DNA of 64,000 nt from Xylogone sp. PMI_703 (GCA_021399445.1 JAJTUQ010000008.1:930001-994000), one strand, 5' to 3'; positions 1 through 11,093 are shown, numbered from the stretch's first letter. A program made the numbers and translations. Notes: generated by a model from the sequence alone, not told the origin.

Positions 1-445
1 TTCCTTTTTCCTCTTCCATCGTCGCCAGAGTCAACGCTTTGTGTAGGCTACGGTCATGGCGCCGCAACTAATGGTCGGGCCATCTTTAGATCAAAACATG
101 TTTCCAGGTTTCCTTGGGAGTTCCTCTGGTAATTACTGTATGATAGCCAAAACCACGGAATAAATCAATGCGCCATGCATCATAGATGGGATAGCCAGTA
201 ATCATTACTGGCTTTGCCAAAGCAACACCATTCGCCACTCCCGTATTTATGTACCATATTTTATTCGACATCACTGCATGATTCATTTACTATTAGTCTG
301 GAAGGCCTTCAACTATGGTGGCAACTATACATTATTGGAACCTTTTAAGAAATCTGAATTGAACAACCTGGGACTTTATATCTTGAGCAAAATCGGCGTC
401 CTGCTCCCCAAACATGTGTCATGTTTCCCATCTGCGGAGAAGTTT
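1..445. other. No gene recognised at left edge
   Basis: A 66-codon open frame on the minus strand (86-286) has no recognisable domain and is probably chance. The stretch lies downstream of the HET-NB-ARC-TPR gene and should contain its 3' end. Confidence 0.4.
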
Positions 446-3297
446 CTATAGACGAGACTTTCTCGCAGGCTTCCCAGTCTCCGTAATCTCAGTTTCAACT
501 GGTCTAAGTTGCAGTTCCTCAAGCCGACCTTCAATCACATTACACCATTTCAAGGAAGGGCCTTGGACCATTCTATATCCCGACAATGCTCGATTGTACA
601 TTGCCTTTGCCATATCTTTCCGGTCAGTTAGCGAGAAGAGCTCGCCAAAGGCAAGCATGGTGTTCAACGCCGGTATATAAGTCAATGAAACTTTGGGAGC
701 AAAAGCGTCCTCATAGCCTCGCAGCGCCCGGTCGTACATCTTCTCTGCCTCTGCCAGCTTGCCTTGGTCAACGTAGAGCAAGCCTAGGTTGTTGACCGTT
801 GTGAGTGTCGATGTATGGTCTGGTCCAAGTGCCTCCTCATAGCCTTGCAATGCCCGAACGTACATCTTCTCTGCCTCAGCCATCTTGCATTGATTTCTGT
901 AGAGGTTGCCTAGGTTGTTGACCGTTGAGAGTGTCAATGTGTGGTCTGGTCCAAGTGCCTCCTCATAGCCTTGATGTGCCGAACGTACATCTTCTCTGCC
1001 TCAGCTAGCTTGTCTTGCTTAGCGTAAAGGTTGCCTAGGTTGTTGACCGTTGAGAGTGTCGATATGTGATCTGGTCCAAGTGCCTCCTCATAGCTTTGCA
1101 GTGCCCGAACGTACATCTTCTCTGCCTCGGCCAGCTTGCCTTGATCGGCGTAGAGCTTGGCCAAGCTGTGTAGCGCCCATTCCATTCCCACAATGACCAT
1201 CTTGCTATCCATGATCAATTGCTCACATCTTACAGCATGTTGGAGAATCCGCCGTTGCAAGACCCACCACTTATCTACATCCATGCTAGGAACCTCTGAT
1301 GCCACGCAGCTCAGAGCTAACCTTGCGAGGCTTTCGTCCCACTCCTTGTTCAGCACAAATATTGTCCATGAGTGTACACAACTATGCACACCATATCTTT
1401 CGGACTCAGAGAGCTGCTGCTGAGAAACTTCTGTATGAACTAGCCCATACTCGCATAGTAACCGAACCGCCTTGTTAAAGCTCAATTTGTCTTCAGTAAG
1501 CTCTTGTATCAACTCGTTATCTACAGAGTGTCCAGGTTGGAGGAGTTCAAACCATATATCTTGTCGGTCAAAATATGCCCACAACTTGAGCAGTTGAGCA
1601 GATGCTGCATTCTGTTGTTGAACCCGATCGAAAGTGATCTGCCATGTTGTGTATAGCGACCGGTCTTCGTATGAATTCAAGAGTGGACTCGTCATCTGGA
1701 GTTTCAACCATGACTCCTCATATAATCGAATATACTCCGAGAAGCTCATGGTTACATGCTCTAGATATGCCCCGGCAGCCGACAGAGCAAGAGGCAGGCC
1801 ATCTAGCTTAGTGACAAGCGCTACTGCGTCGGTGTCTATCCTGTGAATGTGAGTGTACTCGATCTTATATAACCACAAAGTGACATACCGTTTTCAATAC
1901 CCTTCCGCCCAGATGTATTTGAGAGGATTTTGAGCCCTTCTTCAACATTCGGTAATTTCTGAATATGGAGACGTCGACCTTGTGTGACATTTGCTGATCG
2001 CGTTGTGATGATGATCGAGCCGTGATCAGCTCCTGGTATGTACGGCCGTATATCCACTGCTGAGGGGTCGGAATTGTTGGCACTTCTAGGATTATCGTAA
2101 TTGTCATAGATCATCAGCCACTGTGTATTCTTGCGGATATTGAGCCATGCTTTGACAGCATTGACCACTTGATCAAGGTTTTTTTCCAAGTCTACACGGA
2201 CAAGCATACTGGTCGAAGGATGATGCTCTAGGATTTGCTGTGCCATATCTCTAAAGCTTAGCCGAAGAGAATCTTCATCATTCGCATTGAGCCAGAATAT
2301 GGCCGTGTATTTTTCCTTGTGCTGTTTAACATATTGGATTGCCAGCTGAGTCTTTCCCATTCCTCCAAGTCCGTGAAGGACGACTGCTGATCGGGTCTGG
2401 CGTCCATAAAGCAGCCGATGCATCTCTGTGAGTTCCGATTCTCTCGCAACGAATTGCGCAGTTTCCGGAAAGGCTGAAAGGTTAAGTTCAACAGTAAATT
2501 GCTCAAAATCAATGCCTGGGCTCGTCAGTCCCCTGATTTAGTCAACGTATAGATGAGAACTGCATACCCTTGTAGAATTTATGAATTTCTTCTTGAAGGC
2601 GTCGAGATGCCTTATCTCCTTTCTCCCCGTAAATTAACGGCATAGAGACATCGAAAATACCAAGTAAGCAATAGTATTTGTCTTCTTCGAGAGTGGTGTT
2701 GCGATATTCTGCCCATGACATCCGTTCATCAATACTAAAATTCGATAATGCATCTCCTCTAAGAGCGCTTGTGGCGATACCAGTGATCTCGTGAATCATG
2801 TTCTCCAACGTCAATTTATTTCCAAGTTGCTCACCCTCAGAGCTAAAGAAGTCAACTAATGTCGGTGCGATTAGTTCTTGAAGTGTCCAGCCCCGAGTGA
2901 ACCATCGACTTTCTCTGAAGACCACAGTCCATGCGGGGTTGGACTGACCATGCTGTCCATCTATGGAGACATCCGAGAGATAGACGTAACATCGCGCCGC
3001 CTTCTGGTACCAACGAAACATAGAGTTGATGGCTTCTGAAAGTTCCACCGCATTTCTCTTATCTATGCAACAGGTATCCACCCAGATATATCGAAGGCCA
3101 TCAGCGCCCGCTTGTTTTGCGCAGAATTCTATCTTCTTCCAGCCAGCCTTGTCTTTACCGGTCCCAGCCTCTAGCTCTTGAAAGCTAACCTCCTCCTTGC
3201 TCCAGGTATGAGAAAGAATGGCGTAGGCGGGGATATCTTTATCGACGAATTCGCGAAGGACGAGGTCGCCGCTGGGTATGCGCTCCAAGAGACGCAT
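446..3297 (-). pseudogene. HET - NB-ARC - TPR incompatibility-type protein, frameshifted in the TPR region
   Basis: Three exons on the minus strand: 3297-2568 (HET), 2515-1889 (NB-ARC) and 1835-446 (end of NB-ARC plus TPRs). The introns are 2567-2516 (GTATGC...CCCAG) and 1888-1836 (GTATGT...GATAG). The HET domain shows AILSHTW, IWVDTCCID and RGWTLQELIAP. The NB-ARC part shows the P-loop GLGGMGKT, kinase-2 WLMIYDNYD, the IIITTRS motif and GLPLALSAAGAYL. The TPR part repeats a 42-residue unit (EALGPDHxSTLxTVNNLG). HET proteins of this NLR-like design trigger incompatibility cell death after the repeat sensor detects a partner; that role is from family knowledge. Near 974-981 one base is missing relative to the other repeat units, so the frame ends at 934 and resumes from 937. 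The gene is therefore broken, unless this is a sequencing error. Start: ATG opening MRLLERIPSG, the usual HET N-terminus. Confidence 0.85.
460..1180 (-). repeat. 126-bp tandem units encoding 42-residue TPRs
   Basis: Several units share near-identical runs, such as the reverse complement of GTTGACCGTTGAGAGTGTCG. High unit-to-unit identity is typical of fungal NLR sensor repeats, which recombine and diversify quickly. Confidence 0.7.
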
Positions 3298-3660
3298 CGC
3301 GAGGCATGAGGAGCGGGCCGGACACGTTCTCAGACAGAGGCTATTCGAGGAGATCGTTGGATGTATCGGCGTAAAATCTTGATTTCATCATCGACGAAGA
3401 GATGCGATAATCATGAAGAGAGCGCTGGAAGTAGAGGAAACATGCGAGGCTGCGACGTGGCGCAGGCTGCTGGCGATCCATCGACTTGGATCGCGCGAAG
3501 ATAAAACACCAAAAGGCTCTCCACCACCGCCCTTTTTTCTAAGGTAGCGTGTGTTCTAGGTACGTTTGGAAGAAGGCTTTGCATCATGACCTAGCTAGTT
3601 CAGTCTATGCTAGGTTACTGTGACGATATCCTGTTTAATCAGGCTCATTCTGAATAAGGA
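3298..3660. other. Upstream region of the HET gene
   Basis: No coding region was seen. It should contain the promoter of the minus-strand HET gene. Its right border is where similarity between the two copies of the DDE transposon begins. Confidence 0.4.
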
Positions 3661-3727
3661 TCTTTGGAGACATTGTTTTGTGGGTTTGACCATCCTATAA
3701 TTAGCAAAGAGGGACATTCACGGAAGC

Positions 3728-3771
3728 CTGTAGAATCATGTAGAAATCTGTAGAAACCCGTAGAAACTCTG
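3728..3771. repeat. Iterated TGTAGAA subterminal motif
   Basis: Four consecutive 10-11 bp units contain TGTAGAA or CGTAGAA. Copy 2 of the element keeps at least two of them (about 26519-26542). Short subterminal iterons are often transposase-binding sites; that function is inferred. Confidence 0.5.
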
Positions 3772-3873
3772 AGGAAATGGACACCGTGTCCCATCCAACG
3801 ACAGGCGACAAGGCAATGTAGCAATGACCTTGCCGCCTCGCGTCAATATTTGTCGATTCCAAGGCATGTTACC

Positions 3874-5158
3874 ATGGAAGACACCAACTTTGACTGGCCG
3901 GACGATAATTACGATAGTTATGATTTAAATTATGGAACCCCCGAATTTCCGATATCTGGCAGCCCCAGAGCCAGCCCAACAGCCCAACAAGCCGACCCAG
4001 TAGTCGATCCAGTCGACCGGCCAAGTGGCGAACACGCGTTACCACTTCTCCGACTAAGTAGTTGGGAAAGGGACAGGCAATATGACAAGAATAACCCAAT
4101 ATGCATCCACTATGACTTTCGGTGGAAGATCTCCCAACGCGAGAACATTAGAAGAAGGAATATTTGTTTAGATACAGACCGCGATCTCGTTCTGGCTCCG
4201 AGTGATTTTTGGGAGGATAGCTTCCAAATACGACTTGGAAAGATTATAGATGAACTAAAAGACGAGGGTGAGTCTCCAGCAAATGTTTACAGTACACGAT
4301 TTAACAATCTTCTAAAAAAAACCGAAGGTAAGTTTCCAGGAGATGCCTATACGTGCGAAGAAACGATCGTCGAGATATCCATCGAGCGAAGTCGTCAGCG
4401 CGGCTTAACGAAACCGTGCAAAAAGCTAGATATCGATTGGCCGCTGATTGACAATCACCTCGAAGGTCTCGGTGACTTGTTTAGCAAGGGGAAAAAGATA
4501 ACCCTTAGCATGGAGTTTGTTTACAAGGAAGTTACTCGTGATTCTACAACTGCAAAGGATAAGAAAAAGAAAAAGAGTGCTACAGAAGCTCAAAAGCTTC
4601 AAAGGCTCGCAAAATCTGGTCTTTGGAACCGAGTCTACAAGCATAGGCGCTGCAGGGCCAAACACTGCAAATATGGACCCCACTGCTTCGCGGACAAACA
4701 GGGGATCCACCATCCACTATTGCCAGTGCACCTAGAGCATATCGTCGATTACCATAAAGCTAACATAAAGGAAGGGGAAAAATTGGAGGACATCAACGTC
4801 GACATAGAGATCGATTGGCTGTCGTCATTGCAAGATTCATGTCTCAGCCGACAACAGGGGTTGCGATACCGCTGAGTTGATAAGTGGTGAGGATCCTGGG
4901 GACGTGGAGGGGGATAGAAAGGGCAAGCTTGAGGAGTACTGCACCTGGAGCCTGACTCAAGTCGAGAGCGACAGGTGGAGAGATGCGTTACAGTTTGCGA
5001 ATCAGGTTGCAATGGACCTGTTCCTAGAACTAAACACCATTCTGCAGCACCCAAAACTCGTCGCCGAACTAATGGTAAAAAATAAGGTGAAACCTGGCAT
5101 TGCACTGCAATTTGTGAGCAACGTTAAAAGATTCCTGCGACAGGAAAGGAAGTTTTAA
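3874..5158 (+). pseudogene. Accessory protein gene of the DDE transposon (copy 1), disrupted near the 3' end
   Basis: The start is the ATG at 3874, conserved in copy 2. The frame runs 333 codons to a stop at 4873, then the related frame continues to 5158. An acidic N-terminus is followed by a domain containing LSSWERDRQY and LAPSDFWED, a lysine-rich stretch (KDKKKKK) and a Cys/His cluster (RRCRAKHCKYGPHCF). This resembles a widespread Pezizomycotina hypothetical family whose function I do not know. Compared with copy 2, 59 bases are missing after about position 4810. Beyond the gap, the frame leading to 5158 still encodes the conserved CRHCK...RGC residues. The deletion is not a multiple of three and truncates the product. 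The convergent partner is the transposase, so the gene probably travels with it. Confidence 0.65.
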
Positions 5159-5196
5159 AACGCGAAAGGATGTTTCTATTTTATTTGTATTCGTAT

Positions 5197-6168
5197 TTAT
5201 TTAGGCGGCTGCGTAATAGATATCCTTGCATGACGGAAGTGATTTTCTGCAATGTGCGCATCGGCACCTACCACATCAACGCACCACTCCAGAAACATTT
5301 TGAACTCCCTTGCAATGAAATCCTCATTTTCGTGCCATTTTTTCTTAATAAATTTCTTGAGCACTCCAAAGTACTCTTCAATAGGGTTGAAGTCAGGCGA
5401 GTATGGTGATAGGAACTCTACTATTACTCCTGCGTCTCGGCACATCTGCTGGATCTTCTCTGACAGGTGCCAAGAAGCGTTGTCCATAACGATTACGGAT
5501 TTTTCCTCCGGGAATGGATGACAATGATGCAGCAACTGAGCTATGAAGTCTTCAAACATATCAGAGTCTGTTGGTCCTTGATATACTCGCCTTAGCACGA
5601 TGCCATCTTGCGCATATGCTGGCAGAATGTGCCATCTTTTCCCGCGACTGAACTTTGTAACGTGGACTGGGGAAGACCCCTTCGGAGACCACCCCCAACG
5701 CCTATGACCAGCTCTTCCATCACAGCCAGATTCATCAACGAAAATAAGTTGGTAAGACTTATACCTCGACATTCTATGTAGATGATAATCTCGAAGATCG
5801 GCATCTCGTTGTTGTGCGATGCGATGGATCGTCGTTCTCGTCCAACCTATTAATCGCAAAAACCGAGCGATCGATCTTTCCGATATCCTTTTATGAAACT
5901 TACGATAGAGGAAGTCTGCCATCTCACATCGATACAGGTAAGACTGTTTGGTTAGCAGATCACAGAGGGCTTGTTTCATAGGTGGCGTGAGGCAGTTACG
6001 ACGGCCGACACGGTCTCTTCTTTGGGTGGGCATTTCGAGCTGCTGTCGGATTCTCTGGACGGCGCGCACGCTGCATAAGGCTTCTGAGGCTATTAGCTTG
6101 TTTTTAAATCCTTCTTTTAGTAATGCTTTGATCAAAAGATGCTGTGCAGCATCTAGTTGTGGCGCCAT
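5197..6168 (-). CDS. DDE transposase, IS630/Tc1-mariner-like (DDE_3 type)
   Basis: An intact 323-residue frame from the ATG at 6168 (MAPQLDAAQH). Five more codons lie upstream in frame but have no ATG. The N-terminal half is a helix-turn-helix region (IASEALCSVRAVQRIRQQL; RISERSIARFLRLIGWTR). The catalytic half shows D in FVDESGCD, D in VIVMDNASWH and E in SPDFNPIEEYFGVLK. The last two are separated by 34 residues (DD34E), as in Tc1/mariner and IS630 enzymes. Such enzymes cut and paste their element at TA sites. All three acidic residues are present and there is no internal stop, so this copy could be active, unlike the copy at 28.0-29.0 kb. Confidence 0.88.
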   Translation of the reverse strand: MAPQLDAAQHLLIKALLKEGFKNKLIASEALCSVRAVQRIRQQLEMPTQRRDRVGRRNCLTPPMKQALCDLLTKQSYLYRCEMADFLYRKFHKRISERSIARFLRLIGWTRTTIHRIAQQRDADLRDYHLHRMSRYKSYQLIFVDESGCDGRAGHRRWGWSPKGSSPVHVTKFSRGKRWHILPAYAQDGIVLRRVYQGPTDSDMFEDFIAQLLHHCHPFPEEKSVIVMDNASWHLSEKIQQMCRDAGVIVEFLSPYSPDFNPIEEYFGVLKKFIKKKWHENEDFIAREFKMFLEWCVDVVGADAHIAENHFRHARISITQPPK

Positions 6169-6433
6169 GGTCGTGGCTGACACAAAAGCGCTGACTCTCT
6201 GGCGGAGTTGAAAGAAGAGGAAGAAAGGCGATGACCAGGAAAATTAATTAAGGGCAAGAATTGGCTTCGCTCTACAGTATGATGACTCATTAGCCCTGAC
6301 AAATTTAGCTACCGTAGGCGGTACTTTCAGAGTACAACCAGCCAGGAGCGCAAAGCCACAGGTGTCTAAAAATGGACCCCGCTTAAAAAGATTAACTAAA
6401 AATTTCGCGACACCCATTTCGCCTTTTACTGTA

Positions 6434-8183
6434 GAAGTAACTTATTACTGTAAGAGGGTACAGTAACTCAATTCATTTCAAATGGATCGGCATATCGGAC
6501 CCTAGAAACTATCATGAACCACTTTAGCGTTGTTTTTGGGATGGGAGCCGCTTTTAGCGTGGTGGCCTTAGGCATAAAAAAGAACATTAAAATATCTTGA
6601 GCGAAAGTAGTTTAAATTTCAAAGAAAACACTCTAAAATAGGCCTTATTTTGATTAATATCTTAAGAGAATTAGTACGTAACTAATTGTTAAATAAATTC
6701 ATATAATTTGGAGTAAAAAATTGAAGGTTATGATTGGCTGTATCCTTGCCATACAAATTGATGCCTAAGCGAATGGTGCCCGAGGGGATAAGCTTTTAGG
6801 ACAAATTTAGTGACAAAGAAATGGCGTTTTGTGCTGGGCGAAATATTTTTTAGCGATCAGATAATAAGCCAAAAATGGCCCACGCCATCCATTAACCCGT
6901 CCGGAACATCATATCCAGTAAGTGGGCGCGGAGGGAAAGTGGTCAAAAAGCTCGTGAATCTATCTCGTTCATTTCTGGATCCTCGTTCATTTCTGGATCC
7001 TCGTTCATTTCTGGATCCTCGTTCATTTCTGGATCATATCTCTCGTCTTGCATCCGGCCAGCCACCTTTGGCAACGTCGTAGCACTATACCGGGCGGAGA
7101 ACTCGGTAACCGTAAACGGTATGCGACGCGTAGAGCCCGTAAACTCAGGAACGAGTTCAATAGGTACAACATAATACTTCGCCTCTAGTCTTTGTTGACA
7201 ACCCCTTTTTTGCGCCAACAAATAATTGTAAGTGACGTAATCGTGTTCCCCATAAGTTAATAGAATGAAGTCATACCACCTGCGACCTCCGCACGGTAGT
7301 CATACTTTTGTTCACATATTTCAAACTGTGGATTTACCCACATGGCAGACCCCAGAAAAGACCGCCTACCCACGGCAATAGAGCTTAGTCGGGGAGGAAT
7401 TATACAGTTACAGTACTTCTCTTTACGCAAGGTTTCCGTTAACTTACCCCTCGCAGCTTCGGAAACTCTTTCTAGGTCTCCTTGCTAGCTGGCCTTTCAC
7501 CTTTACTGGTAGCACATGATTGGTCAAAGATATTCCATCTTGGATTTCAAATGATCGTGTAATAATCCAAATCCAAATTGTCGAGACGTGTCATTATTGT
7601 CATTATGTGGGCCGTACAAATGTGCGGCACTGGTGGCGCAGGCGGCGTAGAAGATAGCATGGAGGGTGAGTCAAGATGTATTTGAAAATCAAGTCATATC
7701 AGTTGTTACTAAAAGCGTTTGCATAAATGGCCCTCCAACGGGCTATATCAATGAGCACCGGTAGAGAAATAGTTTCGTATGGTTGTGCAACTGCTATCTC
7801 TAATACTAATTTTTCCGATCCCGGATATAAATATAGACCAGAAACACAAAATAACTTGTGCGTCTTGTGGAGCGCCTTTGAGGCGTTCGTAGAATGAGAT
7901 GAACCTAAAGGGAAGGACATGACAAATTGTAAAATCTTGTGACAAATCGATTCGGGGTGGCTAAATAACTAAATTATGAGCACAGTCTGTATTAAACACC
8001 GAAGAACTCCTCCCCATGTAGAATTCAAAAGAAATTTCCCAAAGATCTTTTTCTCGGTACTATCGACCTACTTTGATCACGCTCCATAGCTGTAACATAT
8101 GTTCTACTCATTGTTCACCCATCGGCTAAATTGGACGATAGTAGGTCTGGTTGCTCATCTTGGTATTAGCATTTCAGGTAGGG
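6434..8183. other. AT-rich intergenic region with a minisatellite
   Basis: No supported gene. Positions 6500-6720 are very AT-rich. A minus-strand open frame (7221-6943) exists but consists largely of the minisatellite translated as DPEMNE repeats and has no recognised domain. Confidence 0.4.
6965..7036. repeat. 18-bp minisatellite, four units
   Basis: Four consecutive 18-bp units of TCGTTCATTTCTGGATCC; the last ends in A instead of C. The three unit junctions are exact. The length is a multiple of three, so the minus-strand frame stays open through it. Confidence 0.9.
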
Positions 8184-8812
8184 TTATAATTGCTTCGTAC
8201 TTGTTAAATTGTAATCGCTAAATTCTTCCATGTATTCATTTCCATTCGAAGACACAAATGGAGGAGAGGAATTTGATACATGTGGATGAGACATGGGAAC
8301 TGGCGCTTGAATATTTTGCTGAATCGAGCTAGGCTTGGTGGAATTTGTGAGTGCTTCGAGCAACCAGACCAATTTGTTGATGATGTCTTTAACAGCTTGT
8401 ATTTCTGCCGTTGTCTTTCTGTAGGTAGATGTTAGGTAGCTTGTAGAGCTGGAAAGTCAAAATACCTTGATGATGCTTCTTGGCTTTCATCTATTTCCTT
8501 TTGACTGGAGTGGCATTAGAAATGATTTAGTGAGCTACCACATCTGTCTTACCGGACGAGGACTTGATCTAATTTCACCAGGACTGTTTCGAACCCTTGG
8601 TGTAGAGTTTGAGCTCGAATTCTCGAGTTTGTAGGCTGGGTGATATTGTGAAATTGGTGATGCATTGAATTCTGTTGTGAATGTTGAGAGGGACGCTGAG
8701 GCTGTTCGCTTAAGTTAGTCACTTTCTGTTGACTGTGCCCGCTATCTAGCTCTTTGTAGGCTCGTGCTATGGCTAATATTAGCTCAGGATCCAGCTGTAG
8801 AGAGCTAGCCAT
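8184..8812 (-). CDS. Small three-exon protein, paralogue of the gene at 43.9 kb
   Basis: Exons 8812-8553, 8504-8466 and 8418-8184 give 177 residues. The introns are 48 and 47 nt, both phase 2, with GTAAGA...CCAG and GTATTT...ACAG borders. The product is Gln/His/Ser-rich and hydrophilic, with no signal peptide or membrane segment. A probable helical segment (VLVKLDQVLVRQKEIDESQE) is followed by IQAVKDIINKLVWLLEAL. The gene at 43932-44547 has the same architecture, including a central exon of exactly 39 nt with phase-2 borders, and its first 23 residues align without gaps. I do not recognise the family; the helices may mediate self-association. It is divergent from the BAH-PHD gene with 576 bp between. 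Confidence 0.7.
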
Positions 8813-9388
8813 AACGAGGTCGGCAGATATGTTTCCTCGTCTCTATAACCATAGTGGAAGAAAGTTGGCTATTGTGTCCGGAATTTTATACGAAATTTTA
8901 AGTATCGCAAAGCGTGGTGGCCCTTTTCGTTGAGAGCAATAACTGGCGCATTTTCGGCTGTTGATTTTAGGGCAGTCAGAGACACTAGCCGGAAACAGCT
9001 CAGAGAAAGCAATACGGTTTATTAGTAGAATTTAATAATGTAGCGCCTGTGGGGAAAAATGGCTTAGCAAGACGGATTATGGTCTAGTATAGTACAGCAA
9101 TGCCTACCCAGAGGGATTCCTTCTATTGTCGCGCTACTAGTCGTGCCCAGTGTGGGTGTGTTAACTTGTTGGAGATGAAATTCCGTACGGCTATGTGTGC
9201 CCTACTGGCTCTACACATTCACCCTAACGATTGTTTTGAAAGAGGGGTAATGAATGTTTAGTCCTTAAATGGCCCATAAACAGTATTAGAATGGACTTCA
9301 TTTTGGACTAGATATTCAGTATATATGCTATTCACCTAATCCTACCAGAATTCACACTTCCTCATCTCTGTTTTGACGTCATCGAAAT
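8813..9388. promoter_or_regulatory. Divergent promoter region
   Basis: 576 bp separate two divergently transcribed multi-exon genes, so both promoters should lie here. No specific factor sites are claimed. Confidence 0.4.
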
Positions 9389-10709
9389 ATGGCACCTAAG
9401 CATACCCTCCAAAACACGGGTCTCGATTGTGAGACTTCCGCGAAACGACGGACGCGCTCTACAACTAATGCATCAGATGTTGAAGAAGTTTACTTCACAA
9501 TTGAATATCCTGCAAAAAGCAGCAACCGGAAGCTATCAAAGGAGAAACAACAGCTGATTAACCATGCAGAGCTCCAGGTCTCACCCTTCGTAACGAAGGG
9601 CAATGAAGGTGACTTAGATCAATTCTTCACGGTTGTACCAATACAGGCATGGGCATCCATGAAGACATATGCAAACTTCATTAGTAGGTAGAGTTAACGC
9701 GACATCTCATTAGTTAAAATATACTGTTTGCATGTGCTAATATGATGTGGTAGTGCGAGGAAAGCTTTATACAAAAAAAGATTTCGTGTATGTGAAGGGA
9801 GAAGGAGCTTCTCCCGAGCATGAAGAGGAGCATGAGCATGAATCCCCTTGGGTCGCTAGAATGCTGCAGATTAAGGCGAAAGACCCGCAACACGTTTATG
9901 CGCTTGTGAGCATGCAGCTTTTGGAATTCCGCTACACATACTAATCTTTAGGTTGCTTGGATGTTCTGGAAGCATCAGCTCCCGCATAAGGAGCTAAAAC
10001 AAGCCAGTCTACCCGATCCAAAGATGGCGACATATCATGGTAATAATGAGCTTATCGCGTCAAACTATATGGATGTTCTTGATGTTTTGTCCATCGAAGG
10101 CAAGGCCGAAGTTAACCATTGGCTCGAAGAAAGCGATGAGGAACACCGGCCATCGGGACTCTATTGGCGTCAGACTCTTAATAGGAAGACTAAACAACTC
10201 TCAGTAGGTTAAACCTCTAAACGAAGACTTATGTTGCTAACTTCTGTTCTCAGCAAATTAAAACGCATTGCATTTGCAATGGTCACTATAACCCAGACTC
10301 CATTATGTTCGTCTGCGATAATAAGAAGTGCAAGATATGGTTTCATCCAGAATGTTTGATTGACTATGTTCTCAAGAAAACACACAAAAACTTAGAAGAA
10401 ATTACCAAATCCAAAACTACGCTACAACCAGCTGAATCTGCATCGGTAGTTTCAGCGTATTTCGACGATGTTCGAAGCAAACCGGATACTAGAAACATGG
10501 TGTCAATTGTGGGTAAGGAGGTTACAAAAAGGAAAAGTCCAAAAAAGCTGTCTGAGAAGAAGGATTGTGAATACTTTTTCAAAGCCATCATTAAAGAGGA
10601 TAAGAAGCGGCCAGAGTTTGAAATAACAGATTTGCGAAAGGATTCTGACGGCATAAAAACCTGGTCCGAACCAATTATTTGCCCGAAGTGTGGTACACCT
10701 CTCGAATAA
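9389..10709 (+). CDS. BAH - PHD chromatin-reader protein
   Basis: Exons 9389-9683, 9754-9905, 9952-10203 and 10254-10709 give 384 residues in one frame. The introns are 70, 46 and 50 nt with clear branch points (for example TACTAATCTTTAG). The N-terminal 95 residues are basic and low-complexity. A BAH domain follows (about 100-235: GKLYTKKDFVYVKGE, SPWVARMLQIKAKD, WMFWKHQLP). A PHD-type zinc finger comes next (CICNGHYNPDSIMFVC, then C...FHPEC). The last zinc ligands appear to be the far C-terminal CPKC, separated by a lysine-rich insertion. BAH-PHD proteins read histone H3 marks in the nucleus (plant EBS/SHL, Neurospora EPR-1). The same role is inferred here and orthology is not claimed. All splice sites are canonical and no damage is visible. 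Confidence 0.8.
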
Positions 10710-10913
10710 CGCATATTGTTTCAAGAAACATGAGAGTAGACGCCATATTAAGGTTAATTATCCACGGTTTTCCGACACCTTGCGAAGCGAGGAGCCCGTA
10801 GCAAACTGACGGCATTGATCAAATTGTAAAAGTCTTGATTAAAATGTTTTGGACGCTTTTGTATTTAATATTAAATACTCAGTATTATTTACTTTTAACT
10901 TTTATACAGTAAG

Positions 10914-11093
10914 ATGCACACTGCTGGAGAGGCTTGGAATGATGGAAGCCCAAATGATACGATGAATAAGGATCTGCTCAGCATACAGTCTTCGGAATTC
11001 ATGATACCATCTTCTAACACCATCTCAAACGTAGTTCCGCTTGAGGATCCTCTAAATTCTTCATTCGAAAGTGAGCAGTTTTAGCGGCTCTGG
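10914..11093 (+). other. Short open frame, possible small gene or exon
   Basis: ATG at 10914 opens a 59-codon frame beginning MHTAGEAWNDG. A good donor (GTGAGC) lies at about 11076. No continuation could be joined with confidence, and it may be a separate gene or chance. Confidence 0.2.

Larger units (their letters stand above)
3661..6433. mobile_element. Two-gene DDE transposon, copy 1
   Basis: This about 2.77-kb unit is repeated, in the same orientation and gene order, at about 26453-29243. It carries a plus-strand accessory gene and a minus-strand transposase meeting tail to tail (39 bp apart). Borders are placed where similarity to copy 2 stops. The right border ends in CGCCTTTTACTGTA in both copies. 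The matching inverted sequence was not found at the left, so terminal inverted repeats and a TA duplication are unproven and the left end may be truncated. The left subterminal zone carries an iterated TGTAGAAA motif. Confidence 0.7.

Noticed and set aside
586..1846. Plus-strand open frames over the TPR/NB-ARC region
   Set aside because: They are antisense shadows of the HET-NB-ARC-TPR gene with no domains.
3600..3660. TTACTGTGACG near 3615 as the left terminal repeat of the DDE transposon
   Set aside because: It is in direct, not inverted, orientation relative to the right end and is absent at the equivalent place in copy 2.
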